NCBI RefSeq assembly: GCF_000016185.1
Contig: NC_011420.2
Span: forward strand, 4,085,501 to 4,149,500
Direction: 5' to 3'
DNA from: Rhodospirillum centenum SW
Lineage (GTDB): Bacteria; Pseudomonadota; Alphaproteobacteria; Azospirillales; Azospirillaceae
Length of the DNA: 64,000 bases
The position numbers and the translations under genes are program-made. The notes under the pieces are model-generated. The model searched no databases. It saw only the letters and a list, made by a program, of their open reading frames with translations, and had not been told where the DNA came from. Below, one piece after another: positions 17,595 to 27,041 of the stretch; position 1 is the stretch's first letter, and each line of letters opens with the position of its first letter.

Positions 17595-18508
17595 GCGGCA
17601 TCCTCGCGGGTCAGGAAGTGGGCGTAGATCTCGTCCAGGCTGGGCTGCAGCACCTGCAGGTCGGCCACCCCGTCGGTCTCCAGCAGGTGCCGCAGCAGCT
17701 CCAGCTTGTCGGACGGGGCGCAGGCCAGCTCGACCACCGTGCCGCCCGCGGGCGGCAGGCCGTGGCGGTCGCGCAGGCGGTCCGCGGCCTCCGGGCCGGC
17801 CGCCGTCACCCGCAGCCGCACCGGCAGGTCGGCCAGCCGGCGCAGCGTGTCCAGGCAGCCCTCGGCCACCTTGCGGCCACGGTTCATCACGACGACCCGG
17901 TCGGCCTGGCCCTCCAGCTCCGTCAGCGCGTGGCTGCACAGCAGCACCGTCGTTCCGGCGTCGCGCAGATCGCGGATGACGGCGTAGAAGCTGCGCCGCA
18001 GGGCGGGGTCCAGGCCGGTCGTCGGTTCGTCCAGCAGCAGCAGGCGCGGTGCCCCCAGCAGCGCCTGCGCCAGACCCAGGCGCTGGCGCATGCCCTTGGA
18101 ATAGGTGCCGATGCGGCGGTCGGCCGCTTCGTGCTCCAGCCCGACCCGCGCCAGCAGGGCCGGGGTGTCGCGGGTCGGCAGGCCCTTCAGCCGGGCGTAG
18201 AAGTCCAGACACTCCCGCCCGCTCATGCCGGGATGGAAGGCGACGTTCTCCGGCAGGAAGCCGATCCGCTGGCGCAGGCGGGCCGCCTGCGCGCCGGCCG
18301 GGTCCTCGCCCAGGACACGGAGGCTTCCCGCCGTGGGGTGGGTCAGGCCCAGCATCAGCTTGATCAGCGAGCTTTTGCCGGCGCCGTTGTGCCCGACCAG
18401 GGCGACGCATTCGCCCGCGTGCAGGGTCAGGTCCACCCCGATCACGGCATCCTGCCGCCCGTAACGCTTCGAGAGGCCGCGGGCGGCCACGGTTTCGCCT
18501 GGGGTCAT
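17591..18508 (-). CDS. nosF: NosF, ABC transporter ATPase
   Basis: The 305-residue cytoplasmic nucleotide-binding subunit has Walker A GHNGAGKSS, a Q-loop region near GFLPENVAF, the signature YSKGMRQRLGLAQAL, Walker B LLLLDEPTTGLD and the switch His in CSHALTELE. Sequence style (PENVAFHPGMSGRE) matches NosF among ABC-2 ATPases. It drives the NosDFY complex used in copper-site assembly of NosZ. It overlaps nosD and nosY by ATGA on both sides. Confidence 0.95.
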   Translation of the reverse strand: MTPGETVAARGLSKRYGRQDAVIGVDLTLHAGECVALVGHNGAGKSSLIKLMLGLTHPTAGSLRVLGEDPAGAQAARLRQRIGFLPENVAFHPGMSGRECLDFYARLKGLPTRDTPALLARVGLEHEAADRRIGTYSKGMRQRLGLAQALLGAPRLLLLDEPTTGLDPALRRSFYAVIRDLRDAGTTVLLCSHALTELEGQADRVVVMNRGRKVAEGCLDTLRRLADLPVRLRVTAAGPEAADRLRDRHGLPPAGGTVVELACAPSDKLELLRHLLETDGVADLQVLQPSLDEIYAHFLTREDAA

Positions 18509-19893
18509 GGCCGGTCTCCTTCCGCCGCCGTCTGCCGGGGCGGCGCGTCCGACGCTGGAATGGCCGGCGGGGTCATCAGGGCGGCGCTGTCCACGACGCC
18601 GCCGGGATGCAGCGAAGGGAACTGCTTCTGCGCCCAGCGGATCACCTGGACGGCGGGACTGTTCAGCAGCAGTTTCGCCTGCGGGTGGGCCCAGACCACG
18701 CGGTCCACCACGTCGTTGGGCCGGTAGGCCTCGTCCGCGATGCCGTCGCCGTCCAGGTCGAAGGCGGCGTTGTCGCTCCAGTAGTTGCCCACCCCGCCCT
18801 CGGACCAGTCCAGGGACCGGGTGCCGACATACTTGACCTGGGTGCGGTTGCCGACGAAGGCGTTGCCGCTCAGGCTGTTGCGTTCGGAGCCGGCGGTGAA
18901 GTGGATGCCGATCTCGCAGCCCTCGAAGCGGTTGCCGCGCAGCACATTCTTGTTGGCGTTGTAGATGAAGACGCACTTGCCGGTGCCGAACCGCGGGGCG
19001 GTGGGATCGGCGTCGGTCTCCAGCGGCATGTCGGCATCGCGGTCCTGCGACGGGGTGCCGGTCAGCGCCGTCCCGAACCGGCCCGACACGACATTGCCCT
19101 CGATACGGGAGCCGTTGGCGTAGTTCAGCAGCAGGCCGTGCTGGCGGTCGCCGCGGGACAGGTTGTCCCGCACGACCAGCCGGTGGGAGTACATCAGCGC
19201 GTAGCCGACATCGTTGCCGACCGAGCGGTTGCCGGAGATCTCGCTGTCGTTCGTGTACATGTAGTGGATGGCGAAGCGGACATTCCGGAAGTCGTTGCCG
19301 TGGAACAGGTTGTTGCGGCTGGTGGTGACGAAGATGCCGTCGCGTCCGCCCTCCACCACATTGTCCACGACGCGGGTGCCGGGGGCGTTCCAGAGCTGGA
19401 TGCCGTTGCCGCGCTCGCTCAGCCGCAGATCGCTGCGGCCGTGGATCGTGTTGCCGCGGATCAGGCTGTCCGCCGCGCCCCAGACATAGATGCCGATCAG
19501 GGTGCCGCGCAGGACATTGTCCTCGACGACGGCTCCGGTGGCGGTCCTGTCCAGGAAGATGCCGGAATTCTGGTCGAACAGGCTGCCGCCGGAATTGCGG
19601 ACGTCCAGCCCCCGCAGCGTCACGCCGGGGGCGGTGACGGTCAGGCTGTTGCCGGTTCCGCCACCGTCGATCACGGCGCCGGGCTCCGCCGTCAGGATCA
19701 CGGGCACGGCGACCGTCACCGGCCCCGGATGCAGGCCGGGGCGCAGCACCAGCGTATCGCCGGGACCGGCGGCCGCCAGCGCCGCCGGCAGCATGCCGGG
19801 CTCGACGCCGACGGTGGCCGCCGCGGCCGGCGGGCAGGAAAGCAGGCCCAGCGCCGCGGCGCCGGCCAGCAGAAGGGGGATCGGTCTGGGCAC
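18505..19893 (-). CDS. nosD: NosD, periplasmic copper-site maturation protein
   Basis: The protein (462 residues from the GTG chosen) has a Sec signal peptide (LLLAGAAALGLLSCPPAAAA) and a right-handed beta-helix made of NosD/CASH repeats such as GNTIHGRSDLRLSERGNGIQLW and the family mark AIHYMYTNDSEISGNRSVGN. NosD works in the periplasm with NosF and NosY to mature the Cu-Z centre. The GTG at 19893 is preferred because AGGA sits 9 nt upstream and it begins right at the signal peptide. A TTG at 19956 would extend it, without a ribosome binding site. Confidence 0.93.
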   Translation of the reverse strand: MPRPIPLLLAGAAALGLLSCPPAAAATVGVEPGMLPAALAAAGPGDTLVLRPGLHPGPVTVAVPVILTAEPGAVIDGGGTGNSLTVTAPGVTLRGLDVRNSGGSLFDQNSGIFLDRTATGAVVEDNVLRGTLIGIYVWGAADSLIRGNTIHGRSDLRLSERGNGIQLWNAPGTRVVDNVVEGGRDGIFVTTSRNNLFHGNDFRNVRFAIHYMYTNDSEISGNRSVGNDVGYALMYSHRLVVRDNLSRGDRQHGLLLNYANGSRIEGNVVSGRFGTALTGTPSQDRDADMPLETDADPTAPRFGTGKCVFIYNANKNVLRGNRFEGCEIGIHFTAGSERNSLSGNAFVGNRTQVKYVGTRSLDWSEGGVGNYWSDNAAFDLDGDGIADEAYRPNDVVDRVVWAHPQAKLLLNSPAVQVIRWAQKQFPSLHPGGVVDSAALMTPPAIPASDAPPRQTAAEGDRP

Positions 19894-19920
19894 GGGAGCG
19901 GTCCTGGCAGCGGGAAGGCC

Positions 19921-19948
19921 CCCTCCCCGCCGCGGGGTGCGGGGAGGG
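19921..19948 (-). repeat. Hairpin in the nosZ-nosD gap
   Basis: CCCTCCCCGC (19921-19930) and GCGGGGAGGG (19939-19948) are perfect 10-bp arms with an 8-nt loop. It lies just after nosZ on the transcript. There is no T tract, so partial termination or 3' protection of the abundant nosZ message is more likely than a full stop. Confidence 0.5.
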
Positions 19949-19965
19949 GAGGGCAAGCTTCGGGC

Positions 19966-21894
19966 TCAGGCGCTCTTCGGTTCGACGATCATGCGGCCGC
20001 CCATTTCCATGTGCAGCGCATGGCAGAACCACTGGCAGTAGTACCAGAACACGCCGGGCCGGTCGGCGGTGAAGGTCACCGACGAGGTCTGCTGCGGCCC
20101 GATCTCCATGGCGATGCCGTGGTTGGTCAGAGTGAAACCGTGGGTCAGGTCGTCCACGTCGTCGATGTTGGTGACGTAGACGGTGACCTCGTCGCCTTCC
20201 CGCACCGTGAACTCGTCCAGCGCGAAGACCGGGGCGTTGGAGTACATGTAGACCCGCACCTTGTCGCCGTCGCGGATCACCTTGGCGTCCGTCTCCAGCG
20301 TCACCCCGTCCGCCGCCGCCTGCCGGCGCGCGTCCTCCCACATCGGGTCGGCGCGGTCGTAGACGCTGCGCGGATTGACCTTGGAATGATGCACGATCAG
20401 CGTGTCGTGCGGTTCGGCGAAGGTCGGGCCGTCATGCACCAGCTTCATCTCGTCGCCGGAGATGTCGATGAGCTGGTCGTTCTCCGGCTTCAGCGGACCG
20501 ACGTTCAGGAACCGGTCCTTGGAGAACTTGTTCAAGGTGATCAGCCACTTGCCGTCCGCCTCCCTGGTCTGACCCATGGAGGAGTGCAGGTGCCCCGGCT
20601 GGTAGTGGACATCCAGCTTCTGCACGATGGGGGAGACGTTCTCGCCCGTATAGGCGCGCCTGGCCTTGTCGATGTTCCACTTCACGACCTGGCTGTCCAG
20701 GAACAGGGTGGTGTAGGCGTTGCCGCGGCCGTCATAGGCGGTGTGGAGCGGCCCGAGCCCGAGCTGCGGCTCGGCCACCACCACGTCGCGCGGCTTGATC
20801 CTGTCATCGAACAGATCGTCGAAACGGCGGACATCCATCACCGTCACGGTCGGCGACAGCTTGCCGTTCGCGGTCAGGTGGATGCCGTCCGGGGCCATGT
20901 TGACGCCGTGCGGGCTGTTCGGGATCGGCACGTAGCGGGTGTAGGGGGAGCCGTGGCGGCCGTCCACCACCGGCACGCCGTTGATGACCTGGGCCTTGCC
21001 GCTGCGGACGGCTTCCTCGATGCGCTTGAGGTTGAAGACGACCAGCCAGTCCTGCTCCTTGGCCGTCATCTCCGCCAGCGTGACGCCCTCCTCGGAATTG
21101 TAGCAGGTGGAGAAGGCGTACTTGCCCTGGTAGTCGGCTTCCGTGTTGTCCAGGTTGCCGTCCACCCAGACCTGCCAGGCCACCTTCATGGTGTCGCCGT
21201 CCACGGCCGTGAAGTGGGAGCGGTAGCGCTTGGTGTCCGTCAGCCCCTTGCCGTCGTTCGGTGTCGGCACGCGCTGCTCGCCGTTGGCGAAGATGTAGCC
21301 GGTGCGCGGGTACTTCTGCAGCCGCAGCCCGTGGATGGCCGAGGCGTTGGGGATCTCGATGATCCTGTCGGCCCGCATGATGTCGCAGCGGATGCGCGCG
21401 ATGCGGGTGTTGGCCTTGTCGTTGCAGAAGATGTAGCGGCCGTCGTAGGTGCCGTCCGTGAACGACATGTGCGGGTGGTGCAGGTCGCCGTTCAGGTAGG
21501 ACCCGCCGCGGCTCTCCAGGAACCTGCGGGTCTCCGGCAGCAGGCCGTCGGTCAGGATCTTCCGGCTTTCGTTGGTCAGGCCCCAGCCGGTGGCGCTGCA
21601 GCGGTTGAAGACCGGGATGCGGATCAGCTCGCGCATCGAGGGCAGGCCCATGATGCGGATCTCGCCCGAATGACCGCCGGAATGGAAGACGTAGTACTCG
21701 TCCAGGTCGCCGGGCTTCACCTCGGTGACGCTGCGGCCGCTGGCGGCGGCGGCCGGTGCCGGGGCGACCAGCCCGCCGGCGGTGACGGCGGCACCGCCCA
21801 GGGCGCCGAAGCCGGCCAGGGCCGCGGCCTTCGCAGTGCCGCCCAGCAGGGCGCGTCGGTTGAGCCCTTCGGTCTTCTCGTTGCTGTCGTCCAT
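19966..21894 (-). CDS. nosZ: NosZ, nitrous oxide reductase (clade I, Tat-exported)
   Basis: This is the terminal N2O reductase, reducing N2O to N2 in the periplasm. The 642 residues begin with a Tat signal (NRRALLGG, Arg13-Arg14, then a hydrophobic run to AAAA). The beta-propeller holds the Cu-Z ligands, including the DLHHPHMSF pair His139/His140. The C-terminal cupredoxin carries the CuA motif [12 protein letters not shown] with Cys620, Cys624, His628 and Met631. All key residues visible are intact. The Tat signal and NosR/NosX neighbours place it in clade I, the kind found in denitrifiers. Nir or Nor genes are not in the window. Confidence 0.98.
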   Translation of the reverse strand: MDDSNEKTEGLNRRALLGGTAKAAALAGFGALGGAAVTAGGLVAPAPAAAASGRSVTEVKPGDLDEYYVFHSGGHSGEIRIMGLPSMRELIRIPVFNRCSATGWGLTNESRKILTDGLLPETRRFLESRGGSYLNGDLHHPHMSFTDGTYDGRYIFCNDKANTRIARIRCDIMRADRIIEIPNASAIHGLRLQKYPRTGYIFANGEQRVPTPNDGKGLTDTKRYRSHFTAVDGDTMKVAWQVWVDGNLDNTEADYQGKYAFSTCYNSEEGVTLAEMTAKEQDWLVVFNLKRIEEAVRSGKAQVINGVPVVDGRHGSPYTRYVPIPNSPHGVNMAPDGIHLTANGKLSPTVTVMDVRRFDDLFDDRIKPRDVVVAEPQLGLGPLHTAYDGRGNAYTTLFLDSQVVKWNIDKARRAYTGENVSPIVQKLDVHYQPGHLHSSMGQTREADGKWLITLNKFSKDRFLNVGPLKPENDQLIDISGDEMKLVHDGPTFAEPHDTLIVHHSKVNPRSVYDRADPMWEDARRQAAADGVTLETDAKVIRDGDKVRVYMYSNAPVFALDEFTVREGDEVTVYVTNIDDVDDLTHGFTLTNHGIAMEIGPQQTSSVTFTADRPGVFWYYCQWFCHALHMEMGGRMIVEPKSA

Positions 21895-21946
21895 GACGTG
21901 GCTCCTCGGGAAATCCGCTGTTGTCGGGGAAGGGGATGTGACCGGG

Positions 21947-24205
21947 TCAGGGCGCGGCCGGGGCGGCTGTCGTCCGGGCGGCGACCGCCGGCCGCGGCGT
22001 GGTCGTCGGATCGGAGGTCAGGGCCGCGGCCTGCCGCGCCTTCTTCTTGAGGCGCGCCACCACGACCGGGCAGAGGCTCTGGTGGTGGTACAGCACCTGG
22101 CAGTTCAGGCACTGGATGCACTCGTTGGGGTTGATGTGGCCTTCCGGGTGGATGGCCTGGACCGGGCAGTCGATGGCGCAGCGCTGGCAGGGATTGCCGC
22201 AGTCGCGGTAGCGCCGCAGCCAGGCGAACATCCGCAGCCGCCCGGGGATGGCCAGCGCCGCGCCCAGCGGGCACAGGTAGCGGCAGTAGAAGCGCTCGAT
22301 GAACAGGCCGGCGACCAGCAGGGCCACCGCGAACAGCACGAACCACCAGTCGCGCAGGAAGTGCAGGATGATCGCGGTCTTGAAGGGCTCGACCTCGGCC
22401 GCCACCTCGGCCGTGCCCAGGCTGTGCAGCGACAGGCCGAACAGCACCAGGAAGATGATGTACTTCAGCGGCCACAGGCGCTCGTGCAGGCCGAATGGCA
22501 CGGTGATCTGCGGCACCTTCAGCCGCCGTGCCAGCCGGTTGGTCAGCTCCTGCAGGGCGCCGAACGGGCAGAGCCAGCCGCAGAACGCCCCCCGCCCCCA
22601 GAACAGCAGCGACGCCGCCACCGAGAACCACAGGATGAACACCAGCGGGTCCATCAGGAAGTAGTCCCAGCGGAATTCGTGGCGCAGGGCCTCCACGAAG
22701 GTCAGGACATTGACGACCGAAAGCTGGGCATGGGCGTACCAGCCCAGCCAGAGCAGGGTGAACAGCAGCACGCCGGTACGGACCCGGCCGAACAGGCGGG
22801 GCCGGCGGACCAGCGCATCCTGGAAGAAGAAGATCGCCGTGACAGCGCCGATGGCGGCCAGGGTCAGGGCGATGTCCAGCCGGCGCGTCTCCCAGATGCG
22901 CTGCCAGAGCGGCACCGGCCCGGCCGTCGGGGTGGCGGCGGCCGTCGCCGCGCTCTGCTGCGCCGGCGTGGGGGCGGGAAGCGCGACGGGTGCGACCGGC
23001 GCCAGATAGGTTTCCGGCAGGCTGTAGCCCAGGTCGAAGCTGACGAAGCTCTTGTCCAGGGCGGCGACCGCCCGCTGCACCAGCAGTTGCAGCCGCCAGG
23101 GGGCCGCCGGGTCGAAAGCCATCGTCTCCGGCACGGCGAAGACGCCGATCTCCGCCAGCTCCGGTGCCCCTTCCGCGGCGAGGGACCCGATGCGGCGGTG
23201 CTGGCGGTCGCGGAAGCGGGTGCCGGCATCGCCCTGGACCAGTTCGATCCGGTCGAAGATGCCGCCGCGGACATAGCCCGAGCCCTTGAAGGAATAGCGG
23301 CCGGACGCCCCGATCAGCAGGGCCTGCTGCCCGGGCTTCAGGGTCGCCGCCAGCGCCGCGTACCCGGCATCGCCCAACAGGCTGCGGCCGATGCCGGGCA
23401 CGCTGGCGACGGCCATGTAGAGGTCGATGAAGGTGTCGTCGTCGGGTCCCGGCTCCGGCCGCTCGATGGCGTCGGCGCGGCCGGTGCGGGCGAAGGCGTC
23501 GTTCACGTCGGCCACGGTCAGGTGCAGCCGGCGGACGGACCCGTCCCCCAGCAGCGCCGTCCAGTCGCGCCGCTCCGTCCGGTCCAGGGCGACGGTGCGC
23601 GGCGGCGGTGCCGGTGTGGCCGCCCCGGCGCCCGCCAGTCCCAGCGCGGCGGCCAGCCGGCGCGCGGACCGCACCATGCTGTCGCCGATGACCATGACGG
23701 TCACCGTGGCGCCCGACACGATGTCCACCGGCGGCTGCGACCCGTCCGACAGGTCGGGCGCGAAGACGTTCCGACCGACATAGCCGGCGATGAAGGTCTC
23801 CACCCGCGACACCGGAATGCCGACCAGAACGATGGGTTCGTGGTGCCCGACGAGCTTCGCGCCGGCGATGGTGCCGTCCGGGGTCAGGCCGACGATCACG
23901 TCGATGGGGCGGCCGGAATAGCCGGTCGTGTCCACCAGATCGGAGGTCAGGTAAGCGTGACCCAGCAGGTCCTGGCCGCGATAGACCGGCACGGCCGGCC
24001 CCCGCGGATCGGGCGAGCCGAAGCGGTCGGCGCCGGGAATCAGCTCGGCCGGGGTGGCGCGATCCATGTATTCGTTAAGACGCGATGTGCCGCCATCGCG
24101 TGATTCCGCGTTGGCGAGCGCCGTATCAGAAATATGAATGGCCAGGATAAGCGAAAGCGACAGTAACCACTTCGAAAACAGCGGGAAGGATCGCGTCGAT
24201 CGCAT
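21947..24205 (-). CDS. nosR: NosR, membrane FMN/iron-sulfur protein for N2O reduction
   Basis: The 752-residue membrane protein delivers electrons to NosZ and is needed for its expression. After a signal helix comes a periplasmic FMN-binding domain with SGAT (Thr167 the likely FMN attachment site). TM helices follow, with two NapH/CcoG-type motifs, FCGWLCP and YCRYLCP, and then two 4Fe-4S clusters ([13 protein letters not shown] and CIQCLNCQ...CP). The ATG at 24205 has a GGAAAGG ribosome binding site. It is first in the nos operon, so its promoter lies in the 24206-24515 gap. Confidence 0.95.
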   Translation of the reverse strand: MRSTRSFPLFSKWLLSLSLILAIHISDTALANAESRDGGTSRLNEYMDRATPAELIPGADRFGSPDPRGPAVPVYRGQDLLGHAYLTSDLVDTTGYSGRPIDVIVGLTPDGTIAGAKLVGHHEPIVLVGIPVSRVETFIAGYVGRNVFAPDLSDGSQPPVDIVSGATVTVMVIGDSMVRSARRLAAALGLAGAGAATPAPPPRTVALDRTERRDWTALLGDGSVRRLHLTVADVNDAFARTGRADAIERPEPGPDDDTFIDLYMAVASVPGIGRSLLGDAGYAALAATLKPGQQALLIGASGRYSFKGSGYVRGGIFDRIELVQGDAGTRFRDRQHRRIGSLAAEGAPELAEIGVFAVPETMAFDPAAPWRLQLLVQRAVAALDKSFVSFDLGYSLPETYLAPVAPVALPAPTPAQQSAATAAATPTAGPVPLWQRIWETRRLDIALTLAAIGAVTAIFFFQDALVRRPRLFGRVRTGVLLFTLLWLGWYAHAQLSVVNVLTFVEALRHEFRWDYFLMDPLVFILWFSVAASLLFWGRGAFCGWLCPFGALQELTNRLARRLKVPQITVPFGLHERLWPLKYIIFLVLFGLSLHSLGTAEVAAEVEPFKTAIILHFLRDWWFVLFAVALLVAGLFIERFYCRYLCPLGAALAIPGRLRMFAWLRRYRDCGNPCQRCAIDCPVQAIHPEGHINPNECIQCLNCQVLYHHQSLCPVVVARLKKKARQAAALTSDPTTTPRPAVAARTTAAPAAP

Positions 24206-24515
24206 AAGCCGGCACCTTTCCGCGTCGCTTTCGGCGCGTTTCCGTCTCGGGCGATCTCTGCGGTGATCGGGATCGCCGGTCAAATCGATTCGGATGAAAC
24301 GACCCGTCGTGCCTCAGAAGGTCACGGTCAGCGTTCCGTCCGTTCGGGACCGGTGCATCTGTAACGACGTCGTGCGGCGCCATCGTTGTGCGGGAACAAA
24401 CAACCGCCATTCCGGTCGGCTTCCCTCGGCCGTCCGGCCAGGGGCAGGACGCCCGCTGTCCGATGGAATCTATCACTTTTGCCCGGCTCGCCCGGACTCT
24501 GCGCGCTGCTAAAGT
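24206..24515. promoter_or_regulatory. Divergent promoter region between nosR and the HWE kinase
   Basis: This 310-bp gap must hold the promoters for the nos operon (leftward) and the kinase (rightward). It contains a TTG-N8-CAA inverted repeat at 24386-24399 and a TATCAC-like -10 hexamer near 24470 ahead of the kinase. No open frame of its own is convincing. Confidence 0.55.
24386..24399. promoter_or_regulatory. Candidate FNR/NnrR-type binding site
   Basis: TTGTGCGGGAACAA has the 14-bp TTG-N8-CAA shape bound by CRP/FNR-family nitric oxide and oxygen regulators (NnrR, DNR, FnrL) in alphaproteobacteria. It lies about 190 bp upstream of the nosR start. It matches the spacing, not the ideal FNR sequence. 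Confidence 0.35.
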
Positions 24516-26897
24516 ATGCGACCGGACGCTGACCCACGGGACCACATCCTGCCTTCTCTTCGACGCCTCGGCCAGTTCAGTGGCCTTGCCCTGGCCGGAG
24601 CGGCCATCGCCGCCCTGGTCGGCTGGATCACCGGACTGCTGCCGGAGACAGCGCCGACCCGGCCCCTCGCCGCGCTCTGCCTCATCCTCGGCGGCGCAGC
24701 CCTGTATGCGGCCGGGCGGCACGCGGCGGGAGCCAGCCCCGCCGGGATGCAGACGCAGGCACAGCTCCGCGAGGAGCGCGACCGCGCCCGAGCCTGCCTG
24801 AACGCGGCACAGGTCATGCTCCTGGTGCTGGACCGCACGGGGCGGATCGAAACCATCAACCGTTGTGGCGCCGCCATCCTGGGCCACGCCGACGAAGCGG
24901 CCCTGGTCGGGTGCGACTGGTTCGAACTGGCGATCCCGCCCAGCCGCCGGGAGGAGGTCCGCCGCGTCTTCGATGCCCTGATGCGGGAAGAGGCCAGCGC
25001 CCCCGAATGGTACGAGAACACGGTCCGGCGTGCCGACGGGTCCGAACGGCTGATCGTCTGGCGCAACGCCCTGCTGCGTGACGCCGACGGGCGGATCGCC
25101 GGCATCCTCGCTTCCGGCGAGGACGTGACCGAGCGCAGGCTGGCGGAGCAGCAGGCGCGGGCCGGCGAGGCGACGCTCAGTGCCGTTCTGGACGCGCTGC
25201 CGGTCGGTGTCCTGATCGCCGATGCGGACGGACGCATCCTGCGGGACAATGCGGCCCACCGCGCCCTCTGGGGAACGGCGCCCGGGCTTCCGGGGCAGCA
25301 CACCGGCGGGCGTGTCGGCTGGTGGCCCGAAACCGGCCAGCCCCTCCGGGCACAGGACTGGGCGATGAGCCGGGCCCTGCGCACGGGGGAGGTGGTGCGT
25401 GGCGAACTGGTGGAATGTCAGCGCACCGGCACCGGCGAGCGCCGGCTCCACCTGAACAGTGCGGCCCCTGTGCGCGATGCCGACGGCAGCATCGTCGGTG
25501 GCGTGGCCGTGGAGCAGGACGTGACCGAGCGCCTCGCCCAGGAGCGGGCGCTGCGCACCCAGTCCGAGCGGGTGGAACTGGCGCTGGATGCCGGGGCCAT
25601 CGTCGGCACCTGGGTCTGGGATCTGCCGACCGACCATTTCACCGCCGATGCGCGCTTCGCGGCGTCCTTCAACCTCGATCCCGAACGCTGCCGGACCGGC
25701 CTCGGCATCGAGGCGGTGGTCGCCTCTGTCCATCCTGAGGACAAGCCCCGCCTGATGGCAGCCATCGCCGAGGCGATCGGCCGGGGTGGTCCCTATGCCT
25801 GCCAGTACCGCGTCATGCGCAACGACGGGGTCTACCGCTGGATCGAGGCCAACGGCCGGGTGGAGCATGCGGCGGATGGAACGCCCCTGCGCTTTCCCGG
25901 CGTTCTGCTCGACATTGATGAGAGGCGATCCGCGGAGGCGGAGCGGGACCGTATCACCACGCTCCTGCGCACCTTCATCGATGCCGTGCCGGGGGTGGTC
26001 TACGCCAAGGACCGCGCCGGCCGCATGCTGATCGCCAACCGCGGCACCAGCGAACTGATCGGCAAGCCGCCGGAATTCTACATCGGCCGCACCGACGCCG
26101 AATTCCTGGACAGCCCGGAAGACGCGGCCGTCATCATGGCGACCGACCGCCGGATCATGGACTCCGGGGAGGTCGAACAGGTCGAGGAACAGGTGCGGCT
26201 GCCGGACGGGACACCGGCCTTCTGGCTGTCCACCAAGGCACCCCTGCGCGATGCGGCGGGGCGGGTGATCGGCCTGATCGGGACGTCGGTCGATGTCTCC
26301 GAACGCAAGCGCGAGGAGGCGCGCCAGGCCCTGCTGATGCGCGAGGTGGATCACCGGGCGAAGAACGCGCTCGCCGTCGTCTCCAGCGTCGTGCGCCTGA
26401 CCCGGCAGGACACGGTGGAGGGCTTCATCGACGCCCTGGACGGCCGGGTCGCAGCTCTGGCACGGGCGCACTCGCTGCTGGCGCAGGAGCGCTGGACGGG
26501 TGGGGAGCTGGGCACGCTGGCGGCTGCAGAGCTGGCGGCCTACGGCGATGCCGCCCGCCTGTCCGGGCCGCGGGTGGTGCTGGTGCCCGACGCCGTACAG
26601 CCGACCGCCATGGTGCTGCACGAGCTGGCGACCAACGCGGCCAAGCATGGCGCGCTGTCGCTGTCGGGCGGCCATGTATCGCTGGTCTGGATACGGCGGC
26701 CGGAGGGCGGACTGTGGCTGGACTGGCGGGAGGAGGGCGGCCCGCCGGTGCCGGGGCCACCGTCGCGCCGTGGTTTCGGATCGGAGGTGCTGCGCGCCAC
26801 TGCGGCCCAGTTGGGTGGCCCCGTCGAATTCCACTGGGATCCGGCAGGGCTGCGCTGCCGCCTGGGCATCGGCGCCGAGAACCTCGTCGGCGCCTGA
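24516..26897 (+). CDS. Four-PAS HWE-family sensor histidine kinase
   Basis: The 793-residue protein has two N-terminal TM helices (about 22-42 and 50-68) with almost no periplasmic loop, then four PAS domains (about 90-208, 218-340, 350-470, 482-596). The kinase core is HWE type: REVDHRAKNALAVVSSVVRLT with phospho-acceptor His613, N-box LHELATNAAKHGALS (702-715) and WREEGGP (737) supplying the Trp-x-Glu mark. The G2 region is short, normal for this family. It is divergent from nosR and has no response regulator beside it, so its partner and signal are unknown. A link to nos regulation is only positional. Confidence 0.9.
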   Translation: MRPDADPRDHILPSLRRLGQFSGLALAGAAIAALVGWITGLLPETAPTRPLAALCLILGGAALYAAGRHAAGASPAGMQTQAQLREERDRARACLNAAQVMLLVLDRTGRIETINRCGAAILGHADEAALVGCDWFELAIPPSRREEVRRVFDALMREEASAPEWYENTVRRADGSERLIVWRNALLRDADGRIAGILASGEDVTERRLAEQQARAGEATLSAVLDALPVGVLIADADGRILRDNAAHRALWGTAPGLPGQHTGGRVGWWPETGQPLRAQDWAMSRALRTGEVVRGELVECQRTGTGERRLHLNSAAPVRDADGSIVGGVAVEQDVTERLAQERALRTQSERVELALDAGAIVGTWVWDLPTDHFTADARFAASFNLDPERCRTGLGIEAVVASVHPEDKPRLMAAIAEAIGRGGPYACQYRVMRNDGVYRWIEANGRVEHAADGTPLRFPGVLLDIDERRSAEAERDRITTLLRTFIDAVPGVVYAKDRAGRMLIANRGTSELIGKPPEFYIGRTDAEFLDSPEDAAVIMATDRRIMDSGEVEQVEEQVRLPDGTPAFWLSTKAPLRDAAGRVIGLIGTSVDVSERKREEARQALLMREVDHRAKNALAVVSSVVRLTRQDTVEGFIDALDGRVAALARAHSLLAQERWTGGELGTLAAAELAAYGDAARLSGPRVVLVPDAVQPTAMVLHELATNAAKHGALSLSGGHVSLVWIRRPEGGLWLDWREEGGPPVPGPPSRRGFGSEVLRATAAQLGGPVEFHWDPAGLRCRLGIGAENLVGA

Positions 26898-27041
26898 AGA
26901 CGCCGTCCTGTGTGCGGTGCGGGAACAGCGTCATCATGCGTGCGTTTGAGTGTCGATTCCTGGAGTATAGCTTCCAGAGATCGTCCCGCTCCCGTCCGTG
27001 CCGGGACGGATCGACCGACCGCAGTTCCGGGAGGACCGGGC

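Noticed and set aside
24230-24300. FNR box near the nosR start (TTGAC-N4-GATCC)
   Set aside because: Only one half-site resembles the consensus. The TTG-N8-CAA site at 24386 is a better candidate.
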